NCBI RefSeq assembly: GCF_001729485.1
Contig: NZ_CP017157.1
Coordinates: 5,580,001 to 5,644,000 of the forward strand
Reading direction: 5' to 3'
Origin: Streptomyces lydicus
GTDB taxonomy: Bacteria > Actinomycetota > Actinomycetes > Streptomycetales > Streptomycetaceae
DNA length: 64,000 nucleotides
Shown piece after piece: positions 8,227-16,029 of the stretch. Numbering within the stretch: position 1 is the first letter of the stretch; each line of letters begins with the position of its first letter. The notes under the pieces are model-generated. The model was not told where the DNA came from. It did no database searches and worked only from the letters and a program-made list of their open reading frames with translations. Made by a program: the position numbers and the translations under genes.

Positions 8227-9669
8227 GTGTCCGTACCGGACAGTGTCACCGGTTCCGCCACCGACGAGCCCGCTCTCGAACCATCCGCAGACGGTGCGCC
8301 CACCAGCCTCGGCACACAGGCCGCGCGTCAGCTGGCGACCACCACCAAGTCCGAGCCCCAGATGCAGGCCATCACCTCGCGGTGGCTGCTGAAGTCGCTG
8401 CCGTGGGTGGACGTCAAGGGTGGCACCTACCGGGTCAACCGGCGTCTGCAACTCCGCGTCGGCCGGGGCCGTGTCGAGTTCGAGCAGAACGGTGCGGACG
8501 ACATCAGGGTGATCCCGCGGACGCTCACCGAGCTGCCCGCCCTGCGCGGCTACGACGACGGCGAGGTCCTCAAGGAGATCGCCGGCCGCTTCCGGGTCCG
8601 GGAGGTGCGGGCCGGCCAGGTGCTCTTCGAGGCCGGGGAGCCCGCCACCGAGGCGTACCTCGTCGTGCACGGCCGCTTCGCCCGCTACACGGCCGGCAAG
8701 TACGGCGAGGAGGAGGTCATCGGCGTCGTCACGGACGGCGACCAGATGGGGGACGAGGCGCTCGGCCGGCCCGCCCCGCTGTGGCAGAGCTCGGTACGGG
8801 CCGAGACGGCCGGTGTCCTGATGGTGCTGCCCTGGGACGTGCTGCGGGAGTTCACCGACCGGGTGCCGTCCCTGGCCGCCCATCTGACGGCGTACGCGGA
8901 GCGGCAGCAGCGCCCCGTGAACCGCAAGGGCGAGGCGGAGGTTCCGGTGCGGGCGGGCCACGTCGGCGAGCCCACGCTGTCCGGCGGCTTCGTCGACTAC
9001 GACCTCGCCCCGCGCGAGTACGAGCTCTCCCTGACCCAGACCGTGCTGCGGGTGCACAGCCGGGTCGCCGACCTCTACAACGAGCCGATGGACCAGACCC
9101 AGCAGCAACTCCGCCTCACCGTGGAGGAGATCCGCGAGCGCCAGGAGTGGGAGCTGGTCAACAACCGGGAGTTCGGGCTGCTGCACAACGCCGACTACGG
9201 GCAGCGGATCAGCACCTACAGCGGCCCGCCCACCCCCGACGACATGGACGAGCTGTTGTCCATGCGCCGCAAGACACGGCTGTTCCTGGCCCACCCGAAG
9301 GCGATCGCCGCCTTCTTCCGGCAGTGCAACAAGCGCGGCCTGGTGCCGGGCACCGCGAACGTCGACGGGCACGAGGTCCCCGCCTGGCGCGGCGTCCCGA
9401 TCTTCCCGTGCGGCAAGATCCCGATCAGCGAGACGCACACCAGCAGCATCATCGCGCTGCGCACCGGTGAGGCGGACCAGGGCGTCGTCGGCCTGTACCA
9501 GACCGGCCTCCCCGAGGAGTTCCAGCCCGGCCTCAATGTCCGCTTCATGGGGATCGACCAGGCCGCCGTCATCAAGTACCTCGTCACGGCCTACTACTCG
9601 CTGGCCATCCTCGTGCCCGACGCGGCCGGGGTCCTGGAGAACGTCCAGATCGGCCGGAACGCCGACTGA
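8227..9669 (+). CDS. Family 2B encapsulin shell protein with cyclic-nucleotide-binding-like domain (EshA type)
   Basis: A 480-residue HK97-fold shell protein of the EshA/SrpI group. An N-terminal arm (~1-60, with [20 protein letters not shown]) leads into [21 protein letters not shown] cNMP-binding-like domain is inserted at about 110-225 ([23 protein letters not shown]...). The shell domain resumes with [26 protein letters not shown] and ends near [14 protein letters not shown]. These proteins self-assemble into protein nanocompartments. Its neighbours are 2-methylisoborneol synthase, the known class of cargo, and the substrate-supplying methyltransferase. The GTG at 8227 has a GGGAGGG ribosome site. 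The usual Arg of the cNMP phosphate cassette is not evident ([15 protein letters not shown]). Confidence 0.92.
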   Translation: MSVPDSVTGSATDEPALEPSADGAPTSLGTQAARQLATTTKSEPQMQAITSRWLLKSLPWVDVKGGTYRVNRRLQLRVGRGRVEFEQNGADDIRVIPRTLTELPALRGYDDGEVLKEIAGRFRVREVRAGQVLFEAGEPATEAYLVVHGRFARYTAGKYGEEEVIGVVTDGDQMGDEALGRPAPLWQSSVRAETAGVLMVLPWDVLREFTDRVPSLAAHLTAYAERQQRPVNRKGEAEVPVRAGHVGEPTLSGGFVDYDLAPREYELSLTQTVLRVHSRVADLYNEPMDQTQQQLRLTVEEIRERQEWELVNNREFGLLHNADYGQRISTYSGPPTPDDMDELLSMRRKTRLFLAHPKAIAAFFRQCNKRGLVPGTANVDGHEVPAWRGVPIFPCGKIPISETHTSSIIALRTGEADQGVVGLYQTGLPEEFQPGLNVRFMGIDQAAVIKYLVTAYYSLAILVPDAAGVLENVQIGRNAD

Positions 9670-9688
9670 CCCGGTGGAGTCCCGAACC

Positions 9689-10747
9689 ATGAGCACGCCC
9701 CCGCACACCACCGCCGGGTTCACCCTGCCCGGCCCGCCGAGAATCGCCCCCGCGCCGCGGAACCGGCGCGGCGGCGCCGTCCCCGGGCTGAGGTACCGGC
9801 CCGCCGCCCCCGCCGACCCCGAGAAGGTCAGGGAGATCGACCGCAGACTGGAGACCTGGGCCCGCGAGCTGGATCTGTTCCCCTCGGAGTGGAGCGGGGA
9901 CTTCGCGGAGTTCCAGTTCGGCCGGGCCGTCGTCCTCCAGCACCCCGGTGCCGCCGACCTCGAACGCCTCACCGCCGCGGGCAAGTTGCTGCTGGCGGAG
10001 AACATCGTCGACAACTGCTACTGCGAGGAGGACGAGGGCAGGGGCGGCGCGCACCGCGGCCTGGGCGGCCGGCTGATCCTGGCCCAATCGGCCCTCGACC
10101 CGTACCACGGCACCCCCGAACACGAGGCGGAGTGGCGCCGCGGCGTGCAGGCCGACGGGCCGCTGCGCTCGTACCACGTGGCCCTGAAGGACTACGCGGC
10201 CCTCGCCACCCCCAGCCAGACCGACCGGTTCGTCCACGACATCGCCCGGCTGCACCTCGGCTACCTCGCCGAGGCCGCCTGGGCGGAGACGCGGCACGCG
10301 CCCAAGGTCTGGGAGTACCTGGTGATGCGGCAGTTCAACAACTTCCGCCCCTGTCTGTCCATCGTCGACGCCATCGACGGCTACGAGCTGCCCGAGGCGC
10401 TCTACGCCCGTCCCGAGATCCAGCGGGTCACCGCGCTGGCCTGCAACGCCACGACCATCGTCAACGACCTGTACTCGTTCACCAGGGAGCTGGCGAGCGA
10501 TCCCCACCACCTGAACCTGCCGCAAGTGGTCGCCGCCAACGACCAACGCGGACTGAAGGCCGCGTACCTGAAGAGCGTCGAGATCCACAACCAGATCATG
10601 GAGGCGTTCGAGACGGAGTCGGCCCTGCTGGCCGCCACCTCTCCCCTCGTCGAACGGTACCTCCAGGGCCTGGCCGACTGGGTCTCCGGCAACCACGAGT
10701 GGCACGCCACCAACACCGACCGCTACCAGCTGCCGAACTACTGGTAG
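9689..10747 (+). CDS. 2-methylisoborneol synthase-like class I terpene cyclase (probable encapsulin cargo)
   Basis: A 352-residue class I terpene cyclase that would cyclise 2-methylgeranyl diphosphate to 2-methylisoborneol. The metal-binding segment is D108-N-C-Y-C-E-E-D115, and the NSE triad is N259-D-L-Y-S263-F-T-R-E267. The C-terminus GNHEWHATNTDRYQLPNYW is characteristic of this enzyme. The family normally has a disordered N-terminal region of about 110 residues that loads the enzyme into its encapsulin; here only ~35 Pro/Gly-rich residues precede VPGLRYRP. The second acidic position of the motif is Asn instead of Asp. It starts 19 nt after the shell gene and is followed by the methyltransferase. 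2-methylenebornane synthase is an alternative. Confidence 0.88.
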   Translation: MSTPPHTTAGFTLPGPPRIAPAPRNRRGGAVPGLRYRPAAPADPEKVREIDRRLETWARELDLFPSEWSGDFAEFQFGRAVVLQHPGAADLERLTAAGKLLLAENIVDNCYCEEDEGRGGAHRGLGGRLILAQSALDPYHGTPEHEAEWRRGVQADGPLRSYHVALKDYAALATPSQTDRFVHDIARLHLGYLAEAAWAETRHAPKVWEYLVMRQFNNFRPCLSIVDAIDGYELPEALYARPEIQRVTALACNATTIVNDLYSFTRELASDPHHLNLPQVVAANDQRGLKAAYLKSVEIHNQIMEAFETESALLAATSPLVERYLQGLADWVSGNHEWHATNTDRYQLPNYW

Positions 10748-10779
10748 ACCGCACCGCGCACCACAGCAAGGAGTCACCG

Positions 10780-11655
10780 TTGACCATCGCGCACGCCGAC
10801 ACCGCCCGCACACCGGTGCCGACCCAGTCCACGTACCAGTCCCGCGTCGCGGACTACTGGAACGCCGAGGAAAACCCGGTCAACCTCGAACTCGGAAAGA
10901 TCGACGACCTCTACCACCACCACTACGGCATCGGGGACGCCGACCGGTCGGTGCTCGACGAGCCGGACCCCGACCGGCGCCGGGAGCGGGTCACCGCCGA
11001 ACTGCACCGTCTGGAACACGCCCAGGCCGAACTCCTCGCCTCCCACCTCGGCGACGTCTCCCCCGCCGACCGGGTCTTCGACGCCGGGTGCGGACGCGGT
11101 GGTGGCAGCGTGGTCGCGCACCAGCGCTACGGCTGCCACACCGACGGGGCCACCATCTCCGCCAAGCAGGCGGACTTCGCCAACGAGCAGGCCCGCAAGC
11201 GCGGCATCGACGACAAGGTGCGCTACCACCACCGCAACATGCTCGACACCGGCTTCACCGCCGGCGCGTACGCGGCGTCCTGGAACAACGAGTCGTCCAT
11301 GTACGTCGAGCTGGACCTGCTCTTCGCCGAGCACGCGCGGCTGCTGCGGCGCGGGGGACGCTATGTGGTGATCACCGGCTGCTACAACGACGCCTACGGG
11401 CGCGCCTCCCGCGAGGTGTCGCTGATCAACGCCCACTACATCTGCGACATCCATCCCCGCTCTGCGTACTTCCGCGCGATGGCCCGCAACCGGCTCGTGC
11501 CGGTGCACGTCGAGGACCTGACGGCGGCCGCGCTGCCGTACTGGGAGCTGCGCCGGGAGGCCGACCATCTGGTCACCGGCATCGAGGACACCTTCCTCAA
11601 CGCCTACCGCAACGGCAGCTTCCAGTACCTGCTGATCGCCGCCGACCGGGTGTGA
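10780..11655 (+). CDS. Geranyl diphosphate 2-C-methyltransferase
   Basis: A 291-residue SAM-dependent methyltransferase that makes 2-methylgeranyl diphosphate for the adjacent cyclase. SAM motif I is VFDAGCGRGGGSVVAHQRYG, and the family-typical WNNESSMYVELDLLF follows. YWNAEENPVNLELGKIDDLYHHHYG near the N-terminus matches cyclopropane-synthase-like enzymes of this group. The start is a TTG at 10780 with AAGGAG 6 nt upstream; no ATG or GTG fits the conserved N-terminus. It is the last gene of the encapsulin-cyclase-methyltransferase unit and ends in a strong terminator. Confidence 0.9.
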   Translation: MTIAHADTARTPVPTQSTYQSRVADYWNAEENPVNLELGKIDDLYHHHYGIGDADRSVLDEPDPDRRRERVTAELHRLEHAQAELLASHLGDVSPADRVFDAGCGRGGGSVVAHQRYGCHTDGATISAKQADFANEQARKRGIDDKVRYHHRNMLDTGFTAGAYAASWNNESSMYVELDLLFAEHARLLRRGGRYVVITGCYNDAYGRASREVSLINAHYICDIHPRSAYFRAMARNRLVPVHVEDLTAAALPYWELRREADHLVTGIEDTFLNAYRNGSFQYLLIAADRV

Positions 11656-11709
11656 GGACGCCGGGGCCGCGTCGCGCGTCGGCGCGGCGCGGCCCCGGCG
11701 AGGTCCTCA
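11653..11709. terminator. Bidirectional terminator built on both stop codons
   Basis: A 13-bp perfect stem (CGCCGGGGCCGCG at 11659-11671 with 11688-11700) is extended outward by TGAGGAC (11653-11659) pairing with GTCCTCA (11703-11709). The TGA stop codons of the methyltransferase and of the convergent HEAT gene form the two ends of the stem. Confidence 0.8.
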
Positions 11710-12357
11710 GGTCTCCCGCTCCGCCGGCGTGGTCCCGCTGCCGCGCTGCTCCGGCACCTCGTGCACCCCCAGCCGTGCCAGCGACGCCGCCGCGGCGGCG
11801 GCCAGCCGGGGGTGCGCGACAGCGGCGGTGAGCGCCGGGACGGCCCGCCGGTCGCCCAGCGCGCCCAGGCCCTCCACGCAGGCGAGCGCCACCCGCCAGT
11901 AGGGGTTGTGCGGGGTCAGCAGCCGCTCCAGCGTCGCGATCAGCGCCGGTACGGACTGGGGCGCGCGCAGCTCGGCGAGCAACCGGACCGGGTGCAGGGC
12001 GTAGGCGGTGCGCAGCGGGTTGGTGGCGAGCGCGGCCGCCGCACGAGCGGTCCGCGGGTCGCCGAGCCGGCTCAGCGCGTGCGCGGCGGTCGCGCAGCGC
12101 ACCGGATCGCGGTAGTTCAGCAGCAGGACGAGCGTCTCGAAGGCGCGCTTGTCGCCGGCGCAGCCGAGGATGAACGCGGCGATCTCCCTGGCCCACAGCG
12201 GGCGTTCCACGGCGACCAGCATCCGGGCCAGCTCCTCCCGCCCGGCGGGGGTGTTCTTGCGGGCCAGCCCCAGTAACCGCTCGTAGGCGACCAGGTCCTG
12301 TGGGGAGCGGAGTTCGGCCCGCACCCGGTCCGTCAACTCGTGGAATTCGTCTTCCAT
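11707..12357 (-). CDS. HEAT-repeat protein with a TTA codon
   Basis: A 216-residue all-helical protein with about five HEAT-like repeats (for example DPVRCATAAHALSRLGDPRT and HNPYWRVALACVEGLGALGD). It has no catalytic motif and no signal peptide; a scaffold or protein-binding role is likely. Leu28 is encoded by TTA (12276-12274). TTA needs the rare tRNA made by bldA in Streptomyces, so translation may be restricted to later growth. I saw no other in-frame TTA in this window. The start at 12357 has a GGGAGGGAAG ribosome site. It converges on the 2-methylisoborneol operon. Confidence 0.82.
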   Translation of the reverse strand: MEDEFHELTDRVRAELRSPQDLVAYERLLGLARKNTPAGREELARMLVAVERPLWAREIAAFILGCAGDKRAFETLVLLLNYRDPVRCATAAHALSRLGDPRTARAAAALATNPLRTAYALHPVRLLAELRAPQSVPALIATLERLLTPHNPYWRVALACVEGLGALGDRRAVPALTAAVAHPRLAAAAAASLARLGVHEVPEQRGSGTTPAERET

Positions 12358-12444
12358 TTGCCGCTTCCCTCCCGCCGGGCCGCCCCGGTCCCTGCGACGT
12401 GGCCTGCACCACAGCCTAATGACCCCGACTACCCCTGGCGCTCT

Positions 12445-12463
12445 GGTTACCCACCGGTTAACC
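12445..12463. promoter_or_regulatory. Inverted repeat, candidate operator upstream of the 3-hydroxyacyl-CoA dehydrogenase
   Basis: GGTTACCCACCGGTTAACC contains arms GGTTA and TAACC separated by 9 nt. It lies in the 390-bp gap between the divergent HEAT and dehydrogenase genes. A near copy, GTTACCCACCCGTAACC, occurs at 62992-63008 in another divergent promoter region. I see no gene in the rest of the gap; open frames through it lack credible coding character. Confidence 0.45.
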
Positions 12464-12747
12464 TGCTGGGACGAGCAGCACCCCTGCTCGGGCGGCCTGG
12501 TGACGCAGCCGCCACAGAGTGAAGTCGGTTCGGCACAGCACGACACACCTACGGAGACGACGGCACGGCCCCGGGACAGGGCCCGCCCCACCTCCGCTCC
12601 CGCCGGCGCTGCCAGCAGCGCTGCGGCCGCTCGCGGCGTCCTGCCGCGGCTCCGCCGCCGCGCCTTTCCCAGGCCACGCGTCCGCGCGGACACCCTCAGT
12701 CGTCACTTCTCCCCTGCCTTCAGGGGAACACCCTCAGGAGTCTCGCG

Positions 12748-14568
12748 ATGGGCCCTCACTCCACCCCTGATCTGCCAACTGAAGCCGCCCCCTTGTCCCT
12801 GGCCACCGTGGCCGTCGTCGGGCTGGGCACCATGGGCACCGGCCTCGCCGAGGTCCTGACCCGGGCCGGCCGCGAGGTCATCGGCATCGACACCGACGAA
12901 GCCGCGGCCCGCCGTGCCGTCGCCGCCCTGGAGGCCGCCACCGCCCGCGCGGTGCGGCGGGAGCGGATCACCGAGCGCGAGCGCCAGGACGCGCTGGCCC
13001 GCTTCCGCACCTTCACCGACCTGCAGGCCGCCGCGGACGCCGACCTCGTCATCGAGGTGGTGCCCGAGGACTACGACCTCAAGCGCCGGGTCTTCGCCGA
13101 ACTGGACGCCGTGGTGCGCCCGGACGCCATCCTCGCCACCGGCACCAACGCCCTGTCCGTGACCCGGCTCGCGGCCGACTCGCAGCGCCCCGAGCGGGTG
13201 CTCGGCGTGCACTTCTTCAACCCCGCGCCGGCCATGAAGCTGGTCGAGGTGGTCTCCTCGGTCCTCACCGCGCCGACCGCGGTCGCGGCCGTCACCCAGC
13301 TCGCCCGCGACCTGGGCAAGGACCCCATCGCGGTCGGCGACCGGCCCGGATTCGTCGCCGACGGCCTGCTCTTCGGCTACCTCAACCAGGCCGCGGCGAT
13401 GTACGAGTCCAAGTACGCGACCCGGGAGGACATCGACGCCGCGATGCGGCTCGGCTGCGGTCTGCCCATGGGCCCGCTGGCACTGCTCGACCTGATCGGT
13501 GTGGACACCGCCCGTACGGTCCTGGAGGCGATGTACGCCGAGTCCCAGGACCGGCTGCACGCGCCCGCCCCGATCCTGGGGCAGCTGGCCGAGGCCGGGC
13601 TGACCGGCCGCAAGGCGGGCCGCGGCTTCTACACCTACGAGGCCCCCGGCAGCGGCACGGTGGTCCCGGACGCGGAGAGCCCGGCCCCCGCCGACGCGCT
13701 CGGCACCGGCCGTACGGTCGCCGCCGTGGGCGTCGCCGGGTCCGGCACGATGGCGAGCGGCATCGCCGAGGTGTTCGCCAAGGCGGGCTTCAAGGTCGTG
13801 CTGGCCGCCCGCAGCGCGGAGAAGGCGGAGCAGGCCAAGGCCCGGATCGCCAAGTCGCTGGGGCGCTCGGTGGACAAGGGCCGGATGACCGCCGAGGCCC
13901 GGGACGCCGCGCTGGACGCGATCACCCCGGCCGGGTCGCTCGACGCGTTCGGCGACGTGGATCTGGCGGTCGAGGCGGTGGCCGAGGACCTCGCGGTCAA
14001 GCAGGAGCTGTTCCGGACGCTGGACAAGGTCTGCAAGCCCGGCGCCGTGCTGGCCACCACGACCTCGTCGCTGCCCGTCGTCGCCTGCGCCCGCGCCACC
14101 TCGCGCCCGCAGGACGTCATCGGCATGCACTTCTTCAACCCGGCACCCGCCATGAAGCTGGTCGAGGTGGTGCGTACGGTCCTGACGGCCGACGACGTGC
14201 ACGCCACCGTGCGGGCGGTCTGCACCAAGGTCCGCAAGCACCCGGTGGACTGCGGCGACCGGGCCGGATTCATCGTGAACGCGCTGCTGTTCCCGTACCT
14301 GAACAACGCGATCAAGATGGTCGAGCAGCACTACGCGACCCTCGACGACATCGACGCCGCCATGAAGCTCGGCGGCGGCTACCCGATGGGCCCCTTCGAA
14401 CTCCTCGACGTGGTCGGCCTGGACGTGTCCCTGGCCATCGAGAAGGTGCTGCACGCCGAGTTCCGCGACCCGGGGCTCGCCCCGGCGCCGCTGCTGGAGC
14501 ACCTCGTCGCGGCCGGCTGCCTCGGCCGCAAGACCGGTCGCGGCTTCCGTGAGTACGCCCGGCGCTGA
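12748..14568 (+). CDS. Tandem-domain 3-hydroxyacyl-CoA dehydrogenase
   Basis: A 606-residue protein made of two complete 3-hydroxyacyl-CoA dehydrogenase units. Unit 1 (about 17-305) has VAVVGLGTMGTGLAEVL and HFFNPAPAMKLVEVV. Unit 2 (about 325-606) has VGVAGSGTMASGIAEVF and the same HFFNPAPAMKLVEVV stretch with the catalytic His. Each unit ends with a GRKxGRGFY/FxxY segment. Ordinary single-unit enzymes are about 285 residues. The likely reaction is NAD(P)-linked interconversion of acetoacetyl-CoA and 3-hydroxybutyryl-CoA, feeding crotonyl-CoA to the ethylmalonyl-CoA genes downstream. The start at 12748 lies in a weak context (GGAG 10 nt upstream). Confidence 0.9.
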   Translation: MGPHSTPDLPTEAAPLSLATVAVVGLGTMGTGLAEVLTRAGREVIGIDTDEAAARRAVAALEAATARAVRRERITERERQDALARFRTFTDLQAAADADLVIEVVPEDYDLKRRVFAELDAVVRPDAILATGTNALSVTRLAADSQRPERVLGVHFFNPAPAMKLVEVVSSVLTAPTAVAAVTQLARDLGKDPIAVGDRPGFVADGLLFGYLNQAAAMYESKYATREDIDAAMRLGCGLPMGPLALLDLIGVDTARTVLEAMYAESQDRLHAPAPILGQLAEAGLTGRKAGRGFYTYEAPGSGTVVPDAESPAPADALGTGRTVAAVGVAGSGTMASGIAEVFAKAGFKVVLAARSAEKAEQAKARIAKSLGRSVDKGRMTAEARDAALDAITPAGSLDAFGDVDLAVEAVAEDLAVKQELFRTLDKVCKPGAVLATTTSSLPVVACARATSRPQDVIGMHFFNPAPAMKLVEVVRTVLTADDVHATVRAVCTKVRKHPVDCGDRAGFIVNALLFPYLNNAIKMVEQHYATLDDIDAAMKLGGGYPMGPFELLDVVGLDVSLAIEKVLHAEFRDPGLAPAPLLEHLVAAGCLGRKTGRGFREYARR

Positions 14569-14704
14569 CCCGTGGCGCCACCCCCGCCCGGCAGGGGGAG
14601 GCTGGGGTGGACTGCTGGAACCCGATGGCGGTCCACCCCCGCTCACAAGGGCGGTGGCGGCACCTCATGCCGCAGGTCGCGTAAATATGCAGTACCGTCC
14701 CCAC

Positions 14705-15508
14705 ATGTCCCAGCCCGCTCGTACGCAGCCCTCCGACACCCCCGACGCCACTTCTCCCGGCACTCGCCGCGCGGCCGCGCAACGGCTCAAGATGCGCCGC
14801 GAATTGTCGGCGGCGGCCATGGAGCTGTTCGCGACCAAGGGCTACGAGGCGACGACGGTCGACGAGATCGCGGCGGCCGCGGGCGTCGCCCGGCGCACCT
14901 TCTTCCGCCACTTCCGCTCCAAGGAAGAGGCGATCTTCCCCGACCACGACGACACCCTCGTACGGGCCGAGGCCGTCCTGGACGCCGCCCCGCCGCACGA
15001 GAACCCGCTCGACACGGTCTGCCGCGGCATCAAGGAGGTCATGCGGATGTACGCGGCCTCCCCGGCCGTCTCGGTGGCCCGCTACCGCCTCACCCGCGAG
15101 GTACCCACCCTCCGGGAGGCCGAGATCGCCTCGGTGGCCCGCTACGAGCGGCTGTTCACCCGCTATCTGCTGGGCCACTTCGACGAGGGCGCGCACCGCG
15201 AGGGCGACGACGACCCGCTGCTCGCCGAGGTCGCCGCGTCCGCCGTGGTCACCGCGCACAACCACGTCCTGCGGCGCTGGCTGCGGGCCGGCGCGGAGGG
15301 CGATGTCGAGGCACAGCTCGACCACGCCTTCGAGATCGTCCGGGAGACCTTCGGCGCCGGCATCGGCGCCGGCCGCACCACCACCGGGGAGCAGCCCCCG
15401 GCGGCCGTCTCCAGGGAGGGCGAGGTGCTGGTCGCGGTGGCCCGCACGGACGCCCCGCTGGAGGAGGTCATGCGCACGATCCGCAAGGCCATCAAGGAAC
15501 GGAAGTAG
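14705..15508 (+). CDS. TetR-family regulator, probably of the ethylmalonyl-CoA genes
   Basis: A 267-residue regulator. The helix-turn-helix is at about 45-70 (TTVDEIAAAAGVARRTFFRHFRSKEEAIF), followed by an alpha-helical ligand domain with a Glu/Arg-rich C-terminus. Such proteins near fatty-acyl genes often sense acyl-CoA, but the ligand is not shown. The ATG at 14705 is chosen because TACCGT lies 6 nt upstream, as in leaderless genes here; an in-frame ATG at 14687 lies upstream of that -10. It sits between the dehydrogenase and the ccr operon on the same strand and ends in two hairpins. Confidence 0.85.
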   Translation: MSQPARTQPSDTPDATSPGTRRAAAQRLKMRRELSAAAMELFATKGYEATTVDEIAAAAGVARRTFFRHFRSKEEAIFPDHDDTLVRAEAVLDAAPPHENPLDTVCRGIKEVMRMYAASPAVSVARYRLTREVPTLREAEIASVARYERLFTRYLLGHFDEGAHREGDDDPLLAEVAASAVVTAHNHVLRRWLRAGAEGDVEAQLDHAFEIVRETFGAGIGAGRTTTGEQPPAAVSREGEVLVAVARTDAPLEEVMRTIRKAIKERK

Positions 15509-15534
15509 CGGCGGCACCTCCACCACCGCACACC

Positions 15535-15572
15535 GTCGCGGCCCGGAGCCCGGGCACGGACCGGGCCGCGAC
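15535..15572 (+). terminator. Terminator hairpin after the TetR gene
   Basis: A 12-bp perfect stem, GTCGCGGCCCGG (15535-15546) with CCGGGCCGCGAC (15561-15572), and a 14-nt loop, beginning 26 nt after the TetR stop codon. It has no T-run, as is usual for Streptomyces terminators. Confidence 0.65.
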
Positions 15573-15583
15573 CCGAACGGCCT

Positions 15584-15620
15584 AATCCCGCCTCTGCGTA
15601 CGCTGCGCAGTGGCGGGATT
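15584..15620 (+). terminator. Second terminator hairpin before the ccr promoter
   Basis: AATCCCGCC (15584-15592) pairs with GGCGGGATT (15612-15620). After one mismatch the stem continues inward with CTGCG/CGCAG, and TCTTTG follows it. It probably insulates the ccr promoter from upstream transcription. Confidence 0.65.
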
Positions 15621-15700
15621 TCTTTGCGTGACGACCATGCCTCCGATCGGGGCATCTGTTGCTCATGCGTGCCCCCCGGATGACATCTGAGAGAAATTCT

Positions 15701-15743
15701 TGGCACTCAGTGTCTTGTCGACTGGCACGCGGTGTCATACGTT
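15701..15743 (+). promoter_or_regulatory. ccr operon promoter with two 22-bp-spaced operator repeats
   Basis: TTGTCG (15715-15720), a 17-nt spacer and TACGTT (15738-15743) form a good vegetative-type promoter. The expected transcript start is near 15750. Two direct repeats, TGGCACTCAGTGTC (15701-15714) and TGGCACGCGGTGTC (15723-15736), agree at 12 of 14 positions. They lie upstream of the -35 and inside the spacer, two helical turns apart. Each is itself a weak dyad, so a dimeric repressor could bind both. Confidence 0.6.
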
Positions 15744-15749
15744 GAGGGT

Positions 15750-15919
15750 GTCCGGGCGGCCGGCGCGCAGCGAACCATCGCGCGCCGGCTGTCCCACCAG
15801 CCGTACGCGGCTGGCCGCCCGGACGCCTGCGTCACAGGCACCCCCAGCAGCCGCTGGGCACCGCGCTCACCACAGCGCTGCCAGGCACCGCGGCCGACGG
15901 CTCTGCGACCACCGCAGAG
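15750..15919 (+). promoter_or_regulatory. Hairpin-rich 5' leader of the ccr operon
   Basis: Starting at the predicted transcript start, a 12-bp perfect stem (15750-15761 with 15813-15824) encloses two possible hairpins: GGCGCGC/GCGCGCC (15762-15768, 15780-15786) and CCAGCC/GGCTGG (15797-15802, 15809-15814). The second competes with the outer stem and with GGCTG/CAGCC (15787-15791, 15798-15802). Further hairpins follow directly: GCCTG/CAGGC (15825-15839), CCCAGC/GCTGGG (15843-15858), GCGCT/AGCGC (15863-15878) and CTCTGCG/CGCAGAG (15901-15919). About 110 less structured nt precede the GTG at 16030. It resembles a regulatory leader but no known riboswitch class that I recognise. Confidence 0.5.
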
Positions 15920-16029
15920 GCGACGGAAGCGGCGCCACCCCGGCCGAACCGACGGCACCACCTCCCGCTCCACCCCCGACGTTCCCTCAAGCCGTTTCCC
16001 AGAAAAACGAGCTTCGCCGGAGGCACACC

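Noticed and set aside
12419..12859. Plus-strand open frame in the gap before the 3-hydroxyacyl-CoA dehydrogenase
   Set aside because: It overlaps the real gene in another frame and has no recognisable domain. The gap carries an operator-like dyad instead.
15701..15736. CIRCE-like heat-shock operator
   Set aside because: GGCACTC resembles half a CIRCE, but the second copy is a direct repeat and not an inverted one at 9 nt, and the downstream genes are metabolic.
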